Source of the DNA: Zhengitettix transpicula
Lineage: Eukaryota; Arthropoda; Insecta; Orthoptera; Tetrigidae
NCBI GenBank assembly: GCA_037074705.1
Contig: CM073593.1
Location: forward strand, 102,819,738-102,883,737
Reading direction: 5' to 3'
DNA length: 64,000 bases
Positions 12,450-25,871 of this stretch are shown in pieces. Both the position numbers and the translations under genes were made by a program. Numbering within the stretch: the first letter of the stretch is position 1; every line of letters begins with the position of its first letter. Below the pieces are notes generated by a model. The model had not been told where the DNA came from and searched no databases. It saw only the letters and a list, made by a program, of their open reading frames with translations.

Positions 12450-14201
12450 TTATACCAGATGGTTCGCGACCCTTCTTTATCTGCAAAGGAAAATTTTAAT
12501 GTAACCACAACAAAGAAGAAAATATAACTTACAAAGCGTTTGTGAATTCAGCGGTTGCTATGAATAATTTCCCCCCCCCCAACCCCCCTACCTCTGGAAT
12601 ACACAGCAGCTGCAGTTAATATCTGTTCCTGTTTCTATGTCGTTAACTCTCGTGAAATTACCAAAACCACTATCACGTAACTTAAATTACTGTCTATTCC
12701 AGTTACGTTATTGATTATAAATTGGCATTCTTCTTCTGAAGAAAAATACATCCTTCAAACTATTGTGTTGTTTAACGTCAACGATTTGAGCTTCAAACGA
12801 AACAATTAAAAAGCTATTTTACACACAGAATTCATAATTACTCATTGCCTTATTTTCCAGAAAACGTCTGTGTAGTCATCATTTTGAAATCAGACACGAT
12901 GCTTTGAAATAAATGGGATTATTATTTGTTTAATACATAAAAAACCTTTTATATTCAGAAGAGAAGGATTTATAATTAAACAGATTTTAAATAATGATTT
13001 TAATTAATTTTTTTATGAGTTTAAATTTTATTTCCTGTTCTGAAGATAAAGCCAAAGGTTTTACGTTTATTAATGTAGGCGAACACACTTCACTTGATGA
13101 AGCAACCTATTCATAATATAAAAAAATGCTTTAAATAGAGTTTTATTACTATGCGAATGTATTACCACTTTTTTCCCCACTGATAAAAACTGGGGCATTT
13201 CTACTTTGTCCGAACATATTTTCAATTAAATCGTATTTCATTACATGACAATATTGTGACCTTTCCGTTTCCTCCTCCTCCTCCTCCCTACATTGATTTA
13301 TTAATTAAAATTATTTTTATTAGTTTTGTTCGCATTAACGTCACTGCAGTCATATTTGATGGAACTAGCTCGCTCATCAATTTAAAATAAAATAAAAAAC
13401 TTAACCACTCTTCTCTTTCCAGTTATTTTAATATATGTTTATATGTAACGTTCTCCGAATCGCTGATTAAAATGTCTGTGGCTTATATTTTTCGAGTTTT
13501 ATTTACAATCCGTTGTTATATTAATAGTCCTCCAAAGTGATCAAGATAAATTATTTTAGTCTTTAAATTATACCACATTTTTCTGTCATTTTCTTGGTTA
13601 AAATTATGTTTAAAATTTTTTCTCTAATTAAAGGAATTTTTTTTAAAGTTTTTTTTGTTCTACCAGTTGAATGAATGTTTTCCCAAAGAGTTTCTTTTCT
13701 TTAGAGTAAAAAAAATTATAATACTATTCACAGAACTAAATTCGGGAATCAATATTATTTTACTTAATTTTTGAACAATCATAACTGTGATGTATGTGTC
13801 ACAAAAAATGGAGTACCCCTTTGGTGAATGGAAAAAGTAACCATCTTTACTAAGTGAACCGTAGTTGACGAATAAAAATATTACGCTATAAATTGATCCA
13901 CGGACGCTTCAGGGTTTACCCGTATAACGTTAACAGTTTAAATATTTTTTTTATTCACAATTTAACATCGCTACTTCAAAAATAACCACAGCTACAATTG
14001 TAAAAGTTTAAAGAAAAATAAATTTTAATTTTAGCTTTCCCTAGGATAATTATGATACAGTTAACGTATAATTTATTTGTCTCTTTTTCTGAACTGAAAA
14101 GGAAATTAATATTAGTTTGGACGTAAACAGACAAACTACTAACGAAAAGAAAAGGGCGACTGAAAAATATATCGTCAGGGGTGAAAAATATAATGTAGTA
14201 T

Positions 14202-14239
<38 letters not shown>

Positions 14240-17200
14240 CCCGCTTAAGAAAAATAAATAAAAACGTGGATGATTTTAAAAAAGAAAATAATTCGTTCTT
14301 TAGTCTTGTAATCAAACACTTCTTACCTGAACACTAATATATCTAACGAAATATTATTTAAATATGGCATTGATGCGAGTATTGTGACGGTACTTATTTC
14401 ACTTAATATTTAAAATAATTCTCGTATGCACAGATAATTTTTTCTACCCCTTTTCTGTCAATTTTAAATAAATTGAAGGCCTTTTTATTTTAAATAAGCA
14501 AATGGTATACTAATTATAATTATAATTACATGTTTCAATATTATAACAAATCAATAAACTGGACATGTCAGAAAAAATTAAAACAATTTGTAAAACTTTA
14601 ATAATTAAAACGTTTCACCCTTAAGTGTACATTAGGATTAATTTAGGACTTGGGGTATTTATAAACATATATGCATAATTTTTATGTTGGTCTGATATTA
14701 ATTTGGCAGATAATAATATAGTAGAAAAATTAATTATAATACTTCAAGTCATAAATTTTTCCCGATCAAGTCCGTAACGTTGTGAAATTGTATTTTTTTA
14801 TCAATTGCCTTCTTAAATTTTTTCTAACTATGTCCAGTTTATTTATTTATTGTAAAATAGAACCGTAAAAGTTCCACATTAATATTGTAAGTTTATAAAT
14901 AATCGTTGTAGGAATTCCTTAAAAACCGTAACCTTATGAATAATTTTGTAGTGGCAATGCTTAAAGTAGAATAATTGTTTTATTTTTCGTATCGACGTAA
15001 TTAATTTGACACAGTTTGTTGATATAATAAAATAATACTAGAATATCATTCGTAGAGGTAGATTATTTGTATAATAAGATTAGATGTTTTTATTTAATAG
15101 ACAGTAAAATGATGCGATTGGAAATTTATATGAAATGCTAAAGGTCGAAGCTCGAGAGTATAAAAAGACGCATATTTGAAGAGTAGTGAACGTTTTTATG
15201 AAGGAAAAAATTTTGTTATAGCCGATAACGTACAACGTAGCCTAAAATCGTTTCCTTTCTTCGTAAAAACAGGAAAAAGAATAAGTCAAATTTAAACACG
15301 TCCGTAAATCAGCGAGCACTAACACGCGCATTGAAACCTTAACTCAGCCAGAATTGCTTGTACACACTTTTATCTACACGCAAATTTAAAACGGCCTGAT
15401 GTTAGGGTGGGGGGTGGGGGACAGAAAAAATAACAAAGTTGGTAGTTTATCTGATATGTCAAGTGCCTGGTAATTACTCAACGTCAATCATTTTAAAGGC
15501 AGGAACACGTGGAATATCATGAAATCGATTTAGTTCTGGCATCAGATCAAAAGATCCTTAAAATAATTCTCTGGTATGTTGAACAAGCATTGAAGGGTGA
15601 GAAAATCATTTAAGAAAATATGTCGGTATTTTAAAATTATAAAAATCACTCACTTTAAATGAAGAAGAAAGTCGTTTAATAATCATGAAGTTTAATTGAG
15701 ATCGGCAAAGTCCAATCATTTAATCATAATTACTTAGTAATTTATCAGATAACGTCACCTGTGATTTTACTAGACAATAATGAATATACTTTTTGGAATT
15801 AAGAAGGGGTTTCCTGAAATTTTCAAGTCGAAGCTGGAAAATTAAAAAAAGACACAATGTAAGGAACAATTCCCCTTTAATGAATTATAAATTAATGTTA
15901 TCACTGAGACGTCCAACGGAGGCTAAAATAGATTTAATTTTTCCCCGGTAATTAGAGTGTTTTTATTTATGCATTAAAAAAATCGAAACTGAAATTAGGA
16001 GTGTGAAGCACCTGTAGAGTAGTTTAAAATTATTTTGAAATAGAAATAGGTAGCTAACAAATTAATAATAATAAATAAACGTAATAATAATTAATAAACA
16101 AATATAAAAGCAATAAAAATTTTGAAATGATTTAATAAATACAATTACAACATACTTAAATCTGTGTATGCATATTAAATGATTAATTTATTATTTTTTA
16201 ATTTAATAAATTATTTTATTTCCTTTACACCATTTATTTGACTTAAATCTTTCAAGTACTAAAATTTTTTAGCAAATGAATTGCATAAAAATAAAATAAA
16301 TGTGACATCCTAAGAGTTTTCAGTGATAATCCACTCAGCCATCAACAGACTCAGAAAATATTCTTCCTTGCTTCTAAGAGATTAAATCTCCATTACTGCA
16401 TTTAAAGATATATTTTTACAAAATTATTTGTCTAAATGCTGGTTGCTGGAGTCAGAATTGGGTTAAAAGCCATTTTGTTCCGTAAGCGGATTAATCCGCA
16501 AGGTTCTCTGATTATTCAGTAGTGTATTTATAAGTCAGTAATATTCCCGTGTTGGAATTATTATATTTCATTCTTTGTAAAGCGTTAAGTACCTTAAGGT
16601 TCCAATTGAGATCGTATCGTATTCACGATTCTGATAGGAAAAATTGATGTACACACTATAACAAGAACTCTAAAAATACGCAGATAAATAAATAATGAAT
16701 TGACCGTCCGACGGAATTTATCAACTAGCCGCTAAAATTATAAAGCCTTAATTAATTTGTTTTTACGACTTTAACATCTATGAGAATGAAGGTAATTGCC
16801 GGACTAGTTTTCCTCCAGTGGAAGCACTTTGCTGATAAAAGGACGTGGGTCAGCGTATCTACCGTTGTGACGACCTCTGCAAGGTCTCACGAAGTGATAA
16901 CGTGGCGGACGCTTTCAGAGAATCATCCTAGGACCAAAGCTATACTGAATTAAAAACTTCCTTAATTAAGGAAAAATTAAAAAATTTAAACGTAAAATTC
17001 TTGACCAAACTGTCATGAACCGTAATAGAAAACAAATTTTGGTGACGTCGACAGCCGCTTTATTAAATAAAATTACAACATATTTAAGTCTGTGTAGGGG
17101 TAAATTTAATATATTTGAAGGGGCGTGTTATAATTTGATTTAATTAAACATTTTATAGCATTTACTTAATTTAATTGACTTAAATTTTTCAATTACTAAA

Positions 17201-17647
17201 TTTTCAAGTTTTCTAGCAAATAAATTGCTTAAAAACAAATTTAATGTGGCATCCTCAGATTTTTCTCAGTCGTAATAAAAGTGGTAATAATCCACTCTGC
17301 CACCGACAGACTCGGAATTTTCTTCCGTGTTCTTTCAACATATAATTTATTTTCAAACTTCTAATAATTCTCATTTCCAGAAGAAGCCTTGAGAATATTT
17401 TCTCCCGTTCAAGTAACACCGTCATATATAAGTATGCTCCTTTATTTGAGACACACGTTCTTGAAAATATTTACGTCATTAATGGCAGCTTAAATGTTTT
17501 CCTTTCTATAATAATTAGATTTTTTTATTGACATCCTTCATTTGCAATGATCTTCACCCATGATCATCTTGTTCTCTGAACCAACAGAATTACCGTATTT
17601 GTTTCTCACATACTTTAATCGCATTTCTGTGATTAAATTCAATGTAA
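12450..17647. other. AT-rich intergenic spacer upstream of transporter A
   Basis: No coding signature or recognised repeat family. A TA-dinucleotide run lies at about 14207-14237, a C-run at about 12569-12578, and a G-rich run (GGGTGGGGGGTGGGGGAC) at about 15405-15422. A donor-like minus-strand junction (TTCAG then GTAAGAAG, around 14328) could end a non-coding first exon of transporter A, but nothing else supports it. Confidence 0.5.
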
Positions 17648-17826
17648 ATGCCCGACGTACCTGATGCAGGTTTCTCTAGGGTTTTCCTTGCATCACTTTT
17701 AGGGGAATTGCCGGGGAAGGATCCTTAAACCATAGCCCGGGGACCCCTAGTTAACCCTTGGACACCTTGTCTACCCTTCCGCATCCCCCCTTTCACTCCC
17801 TTTCCTATGCTATAAGAGGGGAGTCT
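17648..17826 (+). repeat. R1 dispersed repeat, internal fragment
   Basis: Covers only the 3' half of R1, from the CCCGACGTACCTGATGCAGG block through CCCTTGGACACC to GAGGGGAGT. It lacks both the hairpin head and the A-rich tail. Confidence 0.75.
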
Positions 17827-20396
17827 CTCTACACCTTCTTCTTCTCCTTCTTCTAGGACTATTCCATGTACATATTACGTTGGTTGGTGTACAACATTAT
17901 TATTTTCACCTTCTGGTGATGTACGTAAGCAACGCTGTACTATGCGATCATTTGATACCTTTTTTAAAAAAAATGGCGGAAGGAATTACTGAATTAAGCA
18001 GTTGCCTATAAGGACTGTGTAATTCGTTTACTCCGATTAAAAATAAATTTTTGAACTGAATTATTGGCGTGGAATTTGTTTTTGTCTAATTATTTAGGGT
18101 GATAGGGACTTCAAACCTTCCCCCAACCCCCACCGTAAAAATTGATCTCAGGATGATATAAAGTAACAGAAAACACAAAGAAGTGAATTTACATAGATAT
18201 ACGTATTTATTATACGTTAATCTTCTTAGCGAAGAAAAGAAAAAAAAGAAAAAAACTACTGGACGAAAACAAATAATTTATTTTCAAAAGTAACAGACGA
18301 GGAAATATTTCAGCGTTGAATAGTTTTAAGGAGGAATATTTATAAAATGTGCTCAAGGACTTTGAAACGAAATAGGAACAGCTAGAGAAAAATTCATGAG
18401 GACAGGATTAAGTGAAACTGGATACTAATAATGCGGGGGAACATTTAATATCAATTAATAATAGTTGCGTGCCTCGGATAATTTAATAACTTGTTAATCG
18501 TTTAGTTGTGCTAATTTATTACATTATTTTGGTAACTTGTTTGTTATTTCTTTTTGTGAACTTTAGCTTGTCTTTGTTTACGTTGTACAATTACACTATA
18601 AATCTAGTCACCTGTAAATACCTCCCCTGTAGACAAATACCTGAAGATGATAACAAAAAGGTATCGAAACGTGGTCCTAATATTAATAAAAAAATATGTA
18701 TGAGGTCATCAATTATTTTATTAACAATAGTTTTTGTGATAAATAAACAGTTGAATAGCTGGATAAATAAATTAAGAAGAAATATAATTGGAGAGAATAA
18801 GGGTTACTGAATTTTGTGATTAATTTTTCTACTGCAAGTAACAAAGTTTTCTATTCACATATTAAACATAGGCATATGTATTGCAATTAAGAATATTTTT
18901 TTATAAATATTATAATTTAATTGAATGTCACGTCTTCAGATTTATATTTTTTTTTTTCCCCAAATTTCAAGTTAAAATTCTCGGTTCGCTGTTAACAATT
19001 CTCTCTGTGTGAATATAATTTCCTTATATAAATATATATTCTGACTAATGAGAAAATTAATAAATAAATAAACATAATTAGTAAGCTATGAAACGTTGTT
19101 AATTTTTTCTTAAAAATTCTCTTTTTTCTGACTCAAAATTGTATGTTTATTTAAATAAATAAAAATTTATTTATTTACGATTTCCTTAACTTCTACGTAT
19201 TTTAAAGAATGTTGTCTTTCTCGTCGTAGGGAATGAGTAAAGTCTTCTCGGGCTTGTAACCGAGTAACGTTTTGATAACGCAAACTTTTCTAGAAGACGA
19301 TGGCAGTGAGCGTGATCGAAACGTTGCGAATAAATTCTACGTATTTTATCAGTAACCATTTAAATAATTTATTAATGAGTCAATTATCCAGTGTAATTGA
19401 AGGCTGATACCTGAGGAAGAGATTTCTAGTGGACTTAATAAATATAAACACAAAAAGTGTGTATTTTCTTAAGTAATATAGACAAAGAGAATTATACGTT
19501 TTAATGATTATTAAGAAGACAGTCGTGTATTTTTAATAAATCGTTATTTATACGGTTTCATCAGAAAATTAGTGTCGTTACCAAGGTTTCAGAAGAAGAA
19601 AAGTGCTTCCAGCCTGAGGAAAATAAATGGTTATTGCGTTACAGAATTAATGACCTGTGCGATGTAATCAATCTCGGTATATAATAAAATATTTAACTTT
19701 GGATCCTTTCATTAAAAGTACTGTTGGTCTGAGAGAATTTTTGAACTATAAAACAACTACTATAATTTTGCAGCCTTTTCAAAAAAAAAAAACCTCAATG
19801 AGCCATTTTAATATTTCCATATATACTCGTCACAATGACTGACACATTAGCTGGGGAAAATTACAAAAGAGAAATGCGGCGCAGATGCATTTGAAATGCC
19901 AATCGCAGGAATTATTGGTTTCAGAATTATTGTTTTAGTAAAAGAATTATTTTTTTTTATTAAAAAAAATTAAAAAAATTAATTACCTGTCATCACAAAA
20001 CGTTGTATTTAAGCCTTCATCAGCGCTCCAGCGTCAACAACCTACTTACTCTCTCTCACCCGCCAACTATGTGAAATATCTGGCTCAGCGTCGGTTATCT
20101 TCTACCGCGAACGTGTCCTTTAATTGGCTCGGCCGTGAGAATAACACATTGACAAGGTGCTCCACTTCCAAAGTTTCCGAGGTCCAGTTATCAAAGTTGT
20201 AAAAATAAAATAGCGAATATCCCCGGTCCGGGGGTCGCACGTCCAAGAAAATTAGCGACTTTATCCACACAACGCTATCAAAGCAGGAAACGACCGACTA
20301 TGAATTTATTATTAATTAAATAAAGTGTTTATCTAGTTTGAAAGTGAGACAGTTTTCCTTTTCCAACATGTTAATAATTTTGAGAGATGTATAAAG
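17827..20396. other. AT-rich spacer with isolated hammerhead-like motifs
   Basis: A plus-strand motif at about 18640-18675 reads CTGAAGATGATAAC, then GGTATCGAAACGTGG. A minus-strand degenerate motif lies near 19990-20025. A GC-richer patch at 20030-20280 has no recognisable protein. No gene is supported. Confidence 0.4.
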
Positions 20397-21857
20397 GTAT
20401 TATTTAGATTATTTGGGTTTTCAATTGTCTTAGAGTAGGAAGGAGAGCAAGAAAAACTGAAAAAATGCAAAGAAAAGTACAAAAGAAAAGAAAAGAAGAA
20501 AAACAGAAATAAAGACGTATTTAGATTATTCGGGTATTCCATTGTTTTGGAGTAGATAGGCGAGCAAGAAAAAGTGAAAAAAGGCAAAGAAAAGTAAAAA
20601 ATAAAATAAAAGAAGAATAACAGAAATAAAGACGTATTTAGATTATTCGGGTATTCCATTGTCTTGGAGTAGATAGGCGAGGAAGAAAAAGTGAAAAAAG
20701 GCAAAGAAAAGTAAAAAATAAAATAAAAATAAAGAGGTGACGAGAAAGATCGTCTAGAAGAATGATCAGAAAAAGATGTAGAGATATAGTCCAAGCGACT
20801 CAATGCACTGGGCCAGTTGTCACTTTAGGACCAGGTCGAATTTAATAGGTCTGCCCCCCCCCCCCCCCCGTAATGAGTGTTCCGAATCTCATGTATCGCG
20901 CCTAAGTGTTGTTCTCTCTCTCTGATGAGGAACAGAGTTTTTTTCTGTACTGTTCGAAACATTGGAGTTTCTTTTCCCTAATTTTTGACACTGCTTCTCT
21001 CTTCCTGTTTTTTTTTCCTTCGATTTTTTCGCTTGGAATATATCTCTAGCGATTTTTTCGGTTCTTCTAGACGAGCATTCTCGTCATATTTTTGACCTAC
21101 GTCTTTCTTTCTGTTTTTCTTCTTTTCTTTTTTTTACTTTTCTTTGCCTTTTTTCAGTTTTTCTTGCTCACCTATTTACTCCAAGACAATGGAATATCCG
21201 AATAATTTAAATACGTCTTTATTTCTGTTTTTTTCTTTTCTTTTGTACTTTTCTTTGCCTTTTTTCAGTTTTTCTTGCTCACCTATCTACTTCAATCTAA
21301 ATACGTCTTTATTTCAGTTTTTCTTGTTCACCTATCTACTCCAATCTAAATACGTCTTTATTTCTGTTTTTCTTCTTTTCTTTTCTGTTTTACTTTTCTT
21401 TACCTTTTTTCAGTTTTTCTTTCTCACCTGTCTACTCCAAGACAATGGAATACCCGAATAATCTAAATACGTCTTTATTTCTGTTTTTCTTCTTTTCTTT
21501 TCTTTTTTTACTTTTCTTTACCTTTTTTCAGTTTTTCTTTCTCACCTATTTACTCCAAGACAATGGAATATCCGAATAATTTAAATACGTCTTTATTTCT
21601 GTTTTTTTCTTTTTTTTGTACTTTTCTTTGCCTTTTTTCAGTTTTTCTTGCTCACATATCTACTCCAATCTAAATACGTCTTTATTTCTTTTTTTTTGCT
21701 TTTCTTTACCTTTTTTCAGTTTTTCTTGCTCACCTATCTACTCCAATCTAAATACGTCTTTATTTCTTTTTTTTTGCTTTTCTTTACCTTTTTTCAGTTT
21801 TTCTTGCTCACCTATCTACTCCAAGACAATGGAATGCCAGAATAATCTAAATAATAA
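20397..21857. mobile_element. R3 fold-back element, copy 2, with expanded arms
   Basis: The two ends are inverted copies (ATTATTTAGATTATTTGGG at the left; its complement ending about 21857). The left arm (20400-20735) holds about three purine-rich units of roughly 120 bp. The right arm (21110-21857) holds about seven pyrimidine-rich units of roughly 60-120 bp, each ending in CTACTCCAAGACAATGGAAT or a shortened form. The centre has a C-run at about 20856-20871 and CTAGACGA motifs shared with copy 1. Long Ser/Phe/Leu-rich open frames here are products of the tandem repeat. Confidence 0.65.
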
Positions 21858-21995
21858 TGTTACCTCACCATTGTCAATAATTTATAAATACAGGTTGTAT
21901 AAAGTTGATCTCTGTAATTAATGTAGCCAATAAGCATTCACATTCGTTAGTGTGTGTGTGTGTGACGTGGTTTGAGTTTCCTGTTAATAGCTACC

Positions 21996-22003
21996 TGACG
22001 TCA
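21996..22003. promoter_or_regulatory. CRE-like palindrome TGACGTCA
   Basis: A perfect CRE/ATF core in spacer DNA next to a TG-dinucleotide run. No attached gene. Confidence 0.15.
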
Positions 22004-22054
22004 ATATAATTAAAAATTGGCCTAACACCTAAATTAATCAGATGTTAATTATAA

Positions 22055-22120
22055 GGAAAAAATTTATAATTCACAACGTTTCGTCCCGAATAAAGAACCT
22101 TATCAGGTGCGCAATGGTGT
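22055..22120 (-). ncRNA. Hammerhead-like motif, solitary
   Basis: On the minus strand it reads CTGATAAGGTTC, a TTTATTC loop, GGGAC, then GAAACGTTGTG. GGTTC can pair with GGGAC-type sequence only with G-T wobbles, and the core has CTGATAA in place of CTGATGA. It resembles a decayed hammerhead ribozyme as carried by Penelope-like retroelements. Activity is unlikely. Confidence 0.3.
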
Positions 22121-22604
22121 AAAAAAAATAAAAAGGATATTTTTAAACAAGTTTTGACTAATGCTTTTTAGAAAAAAAATGACGAAATAGATATAAATTA
22201 AAATTTCGATGTATTTAGGTTATTATTGAGGGGAATAAAGCGGCAATTTTTATTTATTTGGATGACAACTATAAGATTTGTTTTAATTGTTAAAAAAACT
22301 CACAAATAATTCCCAGAAATAAATATTATCCTTCCGAATTCACATTACACATGTTTATAATAAATAATAATGATACATAATGTATAATATTCCACATGTC
22401 TACATGTATTTGAATTTTAATGCAACTGTATTGCGTAATTATATTAATTCAAAGGCTAATTTAGGACTTTTCTTATTGTACTATCCAGAATAATTCCAGT
22501 CTAAATATATTATTTTTTTGCGATGATTAGGATGTTGAATGTCATTATATTAATTATATACATTAATATGTTATAGCCTTCATTTTGAAAATTATGTTTA
22601 CTAG

Positions 22605-23110
22605 CAGAAAAAAATAATGTTACGACTTTTGTCCTCGTTTAGCGCTTCTTCAGTTTGGACTCTATTTAATAATATTCGTAATTAAATAAATGACCTTAAG
22701 CCAGAATTTTTTTTAAAAAAATAAAATAAATACGCCAACGTTCCGTCCTTGTTTTAAGCCTTCTTCATGTTTTATAATTTCAATTGTAAATCATACAAAA
22801 AAATTTGTTATCAAGGTTTTTCTCTCTTTTCTGATTACCTAATTTTTTGTATGATTTATAATTGAAAAATTAGTATACCTGAAGAGGTCCTGAAACAAGG
22901 GCGAAACGTCGATATTTTAAAATTTTTAATAACAATTTTCTGACTCAAGACAGTTTATTAATTTTTATGATATTATAAATTTTGAAGCAGCACAATTTTC
23001 CTCTAAATCGTATTCAAGAATTATACACAAAATCATTAAGTACTGTCCAAGCTGAAGAGGTCCTACAAGAGGATGAAACGTCGTAACATTATTTTTTGTA
23101 GTTAATAATC
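22605..23110. repeat. Nested pair of inverted-repeat units with hammerhead-like ends
   Basis: The outer pair is the AAAATAATGTTACGACTTTT...CTTCTTCAG arm at about 22608-22660 against its inverse (CTGAAGAGGTCC... GAAACGTCGTAAC) at about 23050-23095. The inner pair is CCAACGTTCCGTCCTTGTTT...CTTCTTCA at about 22735-22770 against CTGAAGAGGTCCTGAAACAA...GAAACGTCG at about 22879-22922. One unit therefore sits inside another of the same general design. No protein is encoded. Confidence 0.5.
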
Positions 23111-23689
23111 ATAATTTTCGACTCAACGCCGTGTATTTATTTGTATATATTATTACAAAATTACATTAATAATTCTATTTTCCAAAGACTGTAGCTGAAG
23201 TGGTGAAATTGTCTCGGATTAATTTTAGAAATCGGAAAGAAATATAAATCGATACGAAACGTTACAAAAATATGAACGTTGTCAATAAAGGAAAGATAAT
23301 TGTATGTAGATGAATCGTTTTTATTTATGAAGATGAAAATAATTTTTATTTACGACATGAACCAGGTTACTTAGACTTATTCCATACTTCTTTCTCACCT
23401 GAACATTTTTGTTCTTTTGATAAAATCCTTTAGTGCCATTATATTATTTCCTCCTTATATTTCTACCAGCCATTGATCTAAACGGGTATCTTTTGAATTA
23501 AGCCTATCCAAAAATTATAATCTTAAGAAAATTGTTTTCAGAATAATGTGTATCTTATGCTACCCGGTGGATGCTTGTCATCCAATTTTGTTTTTAGTTT
23601 TCCTGTATATAATTAATTTTAAACACCTAATTTCTCCCACAAGATTTGTTTTTCTACGGTTTCGCTCGGTAAATCCGCTAATCAAATGT

Positions 23690-24030
23690 ATTTCTTTGAA
23701 ATAGTTTATTTAACCTGTAAATTTGACGCTTCGACGGTAGAGCAAAATCTCATTACATTTGCTAAATCTGATTGGACGCTGCCGACAGGACAAATATTGT
23801 CAGTTCACCCCCGGGCGACCAACTAATTCGATGATGGGTCCGTTTGCCCTCCATGTATATACCCAAACCCTTGCCGCGCCCTGCCCTGCCCCCTGCGCCC
23901 TGATTACGGCCGAGACTCCCTTCGAATTACAACAGGTATCAAACCACCCCTTACAATGGGGTCGCGGTACTCGTAATAACGTCAACACACCAAAAAATGT
24001 TCCAAACTACCTAATATGGAAAAACCAATA
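23690..24030. other. GC-richer patch in AT-rich spacer
   Basis: A CCCCCGGGCGACC stretch and a CCCTGCCCTGCCCCCTGCGCC run stand out from the flanks at about 23805-23900. Short frames on both strands have no recognisable domain. Its nature is unknown; a decayed repeat is the simplest reading. Confidence 0.3.
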
Positions 24031-24299
24031 ATAGGAATAAAATTATTGATTTTTAATTCGTAGCTTATTGATCATAGATCTAGATGTGTTGGGCGTAATA
24101 CATGCCGCGTTGACGTTGGTATGGAGTTTTGGAACATTGAGCCAATTAAAATTTACAGTGCACCATACTAAGGAGACTGAGTTATCAAAAATTTAACTTC
24201 CGTTACTTCGGTATTTTAACATAAACTATCAGAGGAGAGGGTACACAATATTAGGCCAGGCAGTTCTGAAAAAATTATTGCCACAATATAATAATATTT

Positions 24300-24540
24300 T
24301 AAAATGCAAAATTTACGTCTGATTGAAAATAATAAATAAGAAACATAGCCAATATAGACAAAAAAAAGTGATAACATAAATACCACAGAACGTTTCTGGG
24401 ATCCTTGTCCCTTTTTTCAGGTGCTGAGAAGAGCCTAGAGCGACACATGACGACAGGGACATCGATCCCAGAAACGTCGCGTGATATTTATATTATCACT
24501 TTTTTGTCGGCTTGGGCTATCTTGCTTATTAATAATAATA
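24300..24540. repeat. R2 inverted-repeat element, short form
   Basis: Left arm from ACGTCTGATTGAAAATAATA through ACGTTTCTGGGATCCTTGTC to TTTCAGGTGC. Right arm ATCCCAGAAACGTCGCGTGA through TATTTATATTATCACTTTTT. The spacer is only about 40 bp, so the unit is close to a pure palindrome. Confidence 0.75.
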
Positions 24541-24687
24541 TTTTGTTGGGGATTAGAAATACAAACCTTTTAAGTCAGCCTACAGATTGTGGTTTTTTAT
24601 GAGCTTATTTTACAATAGCTTTCGTCATTTTGTCATCTTTAATCCGCTAATTTTACTTCACATCACTGTTTGTGTTGAATCAATACG

Positions 24688-24900
24688 TGACGTCAGCTGC
24701 CAGCAAATCTTTTTGAATATTTAAACCGTCTGTTCTGGTGTCGGAATTGACATGATACGTTTCTCTAGAAACGTCATACGCCAGAAGGACCTTCTGCAGA
24801 ACTAAGGCACATACCCGGAAGAAAATATTCTTACTTCCTGTGAAGCACAGTGTCAACAGTTGGATCATCCGCCGGAGTAGATTCCAACTTTTCAATATAG
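24688..24900. repeat. Duplicated spacer segment (partner 30620-30820)
   Basis: Shares in the same order GAATATTTAAA/GAGTATTTAAA, TCTAGAAACGTCA, GAAGGACCTTCTGCAG against AAGGACATTATGCAG, GTCAACAG and ATTCCAACTT with 30620-30820. It opens with a CRE-like TGACGTCA palindrome at 24688-24695. The similarity is diverged but collinear over about 190 bp. It lies upstream of transporter A, while its partner lies upstream of transporter B. Confidence 0.5.
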
Positions 24901-25871
24901 TGATGCAGATTTATCGAAAATAAAATTTGTGTATTAATAAAAAATAACAATACACGTAGATAGTCACAGGGCCGAGTGACGTGCGATGAATAAGTTTAAA
25001 CAATGATTATAAATATAAAAATTGTCCCTAAGCTTACTAAAAATGCTTTTCCAGTTAATTAAACACGTTGTTACGGCCTTTTGAACGTTTCGTTAAATTT
25101 GGTAAATACAAGCTCACATTTAATACTAAAATGATCGTAGACGAACGCGAAGGAAAAATAAAATAACATTATGGAATTTACTATCCCAGTATTTCAGGAC
25201 AAGTGTATAAAATACCATTTTTAGCTCCCGGAACAAATATATATAATTTAAATAAAGAAATGTTAAAATAAAATTTAAATACAGAATTAATTTATCTTTT
25301 TTTGTACCCGCGAAGCAGATTAATTATTATTTTCATCTGTTTAATTAAACCAGTTTGATGCTGTCAATATGTTTTCGTAAACATGCTCTTAGTACTATAG
25401 TAAGATGTGAATTAAATAACTTGTCTAAAAATATTCCTTAACTGTGCAGCATACTGATTTCAAGACTCATGTGCTGTTTGGGTTGTCTATACACAAGGCG
25501 TAATTCGTTAAACTTCTTTGTGTTACATAACACTATGTTTGGTTTTCGTTAATTTCTCTAATATAGATATGTATTTATGCCTTTATGTAACATTTAATTT
25601 AATAGATTGTTTGGAATTTTTTTTTCATGATCTCAAAGAGCTCAAACAGTAGTGATTACTTTGAATTTATAATAAAACCTCTTAAACTCTTGTATAAACA
25701 ATTTGAATACATTGGCTTCTAAGTACTGTCTCTTAAAACAAAAATTAACACTGGGGAGTTAGACAGATTTTATGAAACTGTCGGCCAATAATTTTTTTTA
25801 AAAAAGAAGCTCCCTCACGGATGCATTTTATGTCCTTATTTTCTTCTTACTCTTCAGTACGTTTCCAGTGT

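Noticed and set aside
20030..20280. GC-richer patch as a coding first exon of transporter A
   Set aside because: The 61-codon minus frame resembles nothing in the transporters, and the gene already has a matching first coding exon at 12401-12449.
2986..21857. CRISPR-like array in the regularly spaced R3 units
   Set aside because: Eukaryotic context; units of 60-120 bp without unique spacers; clearly a tandemly expanded transposon arm.
20333..21921. Open frames of 100-156 codons with repeated FFSFSCSPIYSKTMEYPNNL text
   Set aside because: Direct translations of the R3 tandem units in several frames; the repetition comes from the DNA repeat.
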